Source: Bacteroides sp.
Lineage (GTDB): Bacteria; Bacteroidota; Bacteroidia; Bacteroidales; Muribaculaceae
DNA: 9,028 bases
Direction: 5' to 3'
NCBI GenBank assembly: GCA_014801595.1
Contig: JAAVDV010000011.1
Location: 89,914-98,941 of the forward strand
The first letter of the stretch is position 1. Every line of letters starts with the position of its first letter. Shown piece by piece: positions 6,771 to 9,028 of the stretch. The notes under the pieces are model-generated. The model worked only from the letters and a program-made list of their open reading frames with translations. It was not told the origin of the DNA and did not search any database. A program made the position numbers and the translations under genes.

Positions 6771-6965
6771 AGTAGCTGGTCAAATTAAACGCATATTATA
6801 CGCTCTGGCGATTTTGAGACGATTTGGCCGCGGAGCGAAGGAGTGATGCGGGCATCGCGACTGAACGACAAGGCCAAAGCGGCCAAAATCGCCAAGCGGA
6901 GGATATGCGAGATTCAATCATTGCAATGAAAACTTTATTATATCGTTTTAATTTGAACAGCTACT
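6771..6965. repeat. 195-bp imperfect palindromic element inside the efflux operon
   Basis: The outer arms AGTAGCTGGTCAAATTAAA (6771-6789) and 6947-6965 are inverted repeats with 18 of 19 matches, and the similarity continues inward with gaps. Inner arms TGGCGATTTTG (6806-6816) and CAAAATCGCCA (6884-6894) pair perfectly, then TTTGGCC (6823-6829) with GGCCAAA (6872-6878). The tip holds GATGC-GG-GCATC (6845-6856). The whole therefore forms one long nested hairpin. It starts three bases after the adaptor stop codon and ends about 36 bases before the ATPase start. No ORF is present and I see no clear target-site duplication. It could be a MITE/REP-like element or an intra-operon mRNA structure that sets relative expression of adaptor and ABC genes. 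Confidence 0.75.
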
Positions 6966-6968
6966 GAA

Positions 6969-8216
6969 TCACTTGCGTTGAATCCGCAGCACTTCGGCAT
7001 GGGATTTCATATCATTGAGATTGACCTTTTCCCCGGCTTTAATCCCGCTGACGACCTCGATATAGTCGAGATTGCTGTCGCCCAGACGCACACGCCGGCG
7101 TTCGAGTCGGTCGTCGGAGGTGAGGACGTAGAGGTCGTATTCTCCCGGACCGTTGAAGAAAGTGGCATATGGGATTCTCACTACATCAGGTTTGATATCA
7201 TAGATGACGCCGATACGGGCATTCATTCCGGCGCGCAGACCCGGAGCATCGGGAGTTTCGAGTCGCACGGAGAAGGGAATCACACCGGATTTTGATTGGC
7301 CTGTCATGTGGCTCACGGTGCCGAGGAAAGTCTTGTTTCCGCTTCGCACTTCTACGGGGGCTCCTACACTCAATTTGTCGGCATGGCCTTCGGGGAGTTC
7401 TCCGGTCACCCTGAAATTGGAGAGGTCGGAGAGTATGGCCAGCTGTTCGCCGGCGGCGACGGTCGCGCCGATGCGGTCGGTGAGGAAAGTTATTGTCCCC
7501 GAACGTGGAGCGCACAGGCGCGCTTCATCAAGAGTGCGCGAGGCCTCGGCGAGGTTGCGACGGGAGATGTCGCCCTCAAGACGCTTGCTTTGGGCCATGG
7601 CGCTTCTGATACGGCGTTCGTTGGCCAGCTGACGGCGCATCTGTTGCAGCTCAAGGGTGGCTGTCTGCCATGCCAGGCGCGCCTGACGCACACGCTCGCC
7701 GGTGCCGCTGCCGATGCTGTCGAGGCGTTGTTCGCTGTTATATTCCTCTTTAAGTTGGTCGACGGCGAGTTCCTTAGTCTTTATCTTCATCTCCAGATCA
7801 GTGAGGAGGGTTTCGTCGCTCAGCGACTGGCTGTGGATCTCACTTTGTTTCATCTGTAGCTCATCTGCCATACGCTGATAATGGTTGCGCGCATCCTCGA
7901 TGTCGAGTCGCAATAGTGGGGAGCCTGCGGGCACCGAATCCCCTTCATGCACATAGACCTCAAGGATTCTTGTATTGACCGGGGATACGATTATCTCCTC
8001 GAAAGCGGGAATAATCTTACCGTTTGTGGTTATGGCGCTTCGGATCTCGCCGATATCGGCTGTGCGCAGGTCAAGATCCTGTTCGCGCACCCCCTCTCTC
8101 AGCCAGAACATCAGCCATATAATGCCTATAATGACTGCCGCCGCCACGACTGCTGCCGGCACCCAACGCTTGATTGAGGCTTTCAAGCGTATATTCTTCG
8201 GAATCGTTCTATCCAT
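6969..8216 (-). CDS. HlyD/MacA-type periplasmic adaptor (membrane fusion protein)
   Basis: This 415-residue adaptor should link the ABC permeases to the TolC-like channel. It is anchored by one N-terminal helix (about 18-38, after the basic KASIKRW). The two lipoyl half-motifs are VSPVNTRILEVYVHEGDSV (about 78-96) and CAPRSGTITFLTDRIGATV (about 235-253), separated by a predicted coiled-coil hairpin (about 107-232) rich in Leu, Gln, Glu and Arg. A beta-barrel domain follows (FRVTGELPEGHADKLSVG at about 268-285), then a membrane-proximal domain (YIEVVSGIKAGEKV at about 385-398). The order is the normal one for MacA/HlyD adaptors and nothing is missing. The ATG at 8216 gives a leader of about 23 bases from the predicted -24/-12 promoter. 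It is the first gene of the operon, so the promoter upstream probably controls the whole exporter. Confidence 0.93.
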   Translation of the reverse strand: MDRTIPKNIRLKASIKRWVPAAVVAAAVIIGIIWLMFWLREGVREQDLDLRTADIGEIRSAITTNGKIIPAFEEIIVSPVNTRILEVYVHEGDSVPAGSPLLRLDIEDARNHYQRMADELQMKQSEIHSQSLSDETLLTDLEMKIKTKELAVDQLKEEYNSEQRLDSIGSGTGERVRQARLAWQTATLELQQMRRQLANERRIRSAMAQSKRLEGDISRRNLAEASRTLDEARLCAPRSGTITFLTDRIGATVAAGEQLAILSDLSNFRVTGELPEGHADKLSVGAPVEVRSGNKTFLGTVSHMTGQSKSGVIPFSVRLETPDAPGLRAGMNARIGVIYDIKPDVVRIPYATFFNGPGEYDLYVLTSDDRLERRRVRLGDSNLDYIEVVSGIKAGEKVNLNDMKSHAEVLRIQRK

Positions 8217-8250
8217 AGTGGAATCATATAGTGTTTCATACGGAACGGTA

Positions 8251-8266
8251 TCAATTCCCGTGCCAA
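8251..8266 (-). promoter_or_regulatory. Sigma-54-like -24/-12 promoter of the efflux operon
   Basis: Minus-strand TTGGCACGGGAATTGA fits the sigma-54 consensus with correct GG (8264-8263) to -12 spacing and, like the esterase promoter, GA in place of GC. The two 18-base blocks AATTGGCACGGnAATTGA differ at one position only. The predicted start is near 8239. Plus-strand CAAA, required for a minus-strand TTTG, is absent from all of 8217-8393, so there is no housekeeping-type -7 element. Confidence 0.65.
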
Positions 8267-8296
8267 TTTTTTAATTTATTGATTGTTAATAAAATA

Positions 8297-8340
8297 GATA
8301 AATAAAGGAGTGTCCGTTAACGGACACTCCTTTATTTATC
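8297..8340. terminator. 44-bp perfect palindrome, likely GH53 terminator
   Basis: Positions 8297-8318 are the exact reverse complement of 8319-8340. The minus-strand RNA would form a long GC-centred stem (GGAGTGTCCG with CGGACACTCC) followed by an A/U-rich arm and TTTATTTATC, much like an intrinsic terminator working in both directions. It begins 54 bases after the GH53 stop codon. Its core also contains the putative activator site of the efflux promoter, so one sequence may serve both roles. Confidence 0.65.
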
Positions 8341-8345
8341 GGACA
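8319..8345 (-). promoter_or_regulatory. Putative enhancer-binding-protein sites upstream of the efflux operon
   Basis: Minus-strand TGTCCGAT (8345-8338) and TGTCCGTT (8326-8319) are tandem copies with a 19-bp period, at -99 to -106 and -80 to -87 from the predicted start at 8239. The proximal copy extends into the dyad TGTCCGTTAACGGACA (8311-8326). The distal copy sits at exactly the same distance from the promoter as CGTCCGAT does upstream of the esterase. Confidence 0.5.
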
Positions 8346-8393
8346 CTGGTTTTGTACGGTATCTCACTTGGATCCTATCCCGCACAAGATTCG

Positions 8394-9028
8394 TCATGGA
8401 TTGAAAATCACCGTGTGGCGATCTATTATATAGAGCTCTCCCGCGCGGGGCCGGCTGACAGGGCGTCCCTGGATGTCAAAAATTCTTCGGGTGCCCCCGA
8501 TAGCATCATTGACAGGAGAGAATATGCCGCTGTCGCTTCGGCCGAAGCTGCAGATTGTGGTCAGAGCCGAACATGCGCGTCCGGTGGTGCTGTCGAAGAG
8601 GGGAGCGTTATACCAGTTGGAAAGCGATGTGCCATAGGCATTATACTCCAGCCACCACCAGAATAGACCATCGACCGTCGGGTGATGCTCAATAGTGGTC
8701 ACGAGAGCCTTTGCAAACTCGTTCTGTCCGGCATCCGAGTAGGGGTAATCCACCTTTTCCGTAGTGCCGGGCACTTCCCATTTATAAGCATAGCCGGTCT
8801 CCACGATCATTATCTCCTTGGAGGGCCAATTCTGTTCGAGCATGGAGAGCGCCTGATCGAGCACATTCATGTTGCCATGGAAATAAGGATAATAACTCAG
8901 GCCGATGATGTCGTATTCCACTCCGAGCCTATCCATCTGTTGATAGAAATTCTTGAGTTCGTCGCGGTTTTTGATTCTTTCGGTGTGAATCACTATCTTT
9001 GCTTCCGGGCATTCCTCGTGGCAGGCCC
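8394..9028 (-). CDS. GH53 arabinogalactan endo-beta-1,4-galactanase, C-terminal part
   Basis: The reading frame enters from the right edge and ends at 8394; about 211 residues are visible. The stretch AKIVIHTERIKN, then GVEYDIIGLSYYPYFHG, IMIVETGYAY and GLFWWWLEYNAYG is the conserved second half of the GH53 TIM barrel. The Glu of IVETGYAY (codon 8799-8801) is the expected catalytic nucleophile; the acid/base Glu lies upstream, outside the window. The family cleaves internal beta-1,4 bonds of galactan or type I arabinogalactan in pectin side chains. After the barrel a tail of about 30 residues reads RRIFDIQGRPVSRPRAGELYII, similar to C-terminal tails common on secreted proteins of Prevotella and Muribaculaceae and distantly like type A sorting domains. 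The gene is probably the end of a polysaccharide-use locus that continues to the right, separate from the efflux operon. Confidence 0.9.
   Translation of the reverse strand, partial: ACHEECPEAKIVIHTERIKNRDELKNFYQQMDRLGVEYDIIGLSYYPYFHGNMNVLDQALSMLEQNWPSKEIMIVETGYAYKWEVPGTTEKVDYPYSDAGQNEFAKALVTTIEHHPTVDGLFWWWLEYNAYGTSLSNWYNAPLFDSTTGRACSALTTICSFGRSDSGIFSPVNDAIGGTRRIFDIQGRPVSRPRAGELYIIDRHTVIFNP

Noticed and set aside
7296..7859. 187-residue plus-strand ORF opposite the adaptor gene, and a similar 191-residue ORF at 6036-6611 opposite the ATPase
   Set aside because: Both are shadows of well-supported minus-strand genes in GC-rich codon-biased sequence and contain no motif of their own.

Overview
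The window looks like a chromosomal segment from a gut-type Bacteroidales member, probably of the Muribaculaceae or a near relative. The supporting signs are A/T-rich ribosome-binding regions without a strong Shine-Dalgarno sequence, one TAnnTTTG-type promoter element, a GH53 endo-galactanase with a C-terminal tail of the IFDIQGRPVS type, and proteins of recognisably Bacteroidales character. The assignment rests on protein style only; no marker gene is present. Every gene I can support lies on the minus strand, so the window reads biologically from right to left.

Right to left: (1) 9028-8394 is the C-terminal part of a GH53 arabinogalactan endo-beta-1,4-galactanase whose N-terminus lies outside the window. 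(2) 8393-8217 is an intergenic region with a 44-bp perfect palindrome and a -24/-12 promoter resembling the sigma-54 type. (3) 8216-1904 is a five-gene tripartite efflux operon: a HlyD-type membrane-fusion adaptor, a MacB/LolD-type ABC ATPase, two separate FtsX/MacB-like permeases and a TolC-like outer-membrane channel. A 195-bp imperfect palindromic element lies between adaptor and ATPase. (4) 1903-1678 carries a terminator-like hairpin after tolC and a second -24/-12 promoter. (5) 1677-526 is a secreted serine esterase (alpha/beta hydrolase) with a C-terminal domain that looks starch-binding-like. (6) 525-312 holds a hairpin and a possible housekeeping promoter. (7) 311-1 is a frameshifted minus-strand reading frame with 54-bp tandem repeats followed by a winged-helix-like segment that leaves the window.

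The efflux genes should form one complex. The ATPase drives a pair of half-permeases in the inner membrane, the adaptor spans the periplasm, and the TolC homologue forms the exit duct.

The most notable observation is that the esterase and the efflux operon have near-identical upstream control regions. AATTGGCACGGnAATTGA lies at almost the same distance from each start codon. Upstream of each are two tandem copies of a (T/C)GTCCG(A/T)T motif, the distal copy at exactly the same distance from the promoter in both. Neither region contains a minus-strand TAnnTTTG element. I infer a small sigma-54 regulon driven by an unidentified enhancer-binding protein, linking an exporter and a secreted esterase. 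The regulator and the exported substrate are not in the window.
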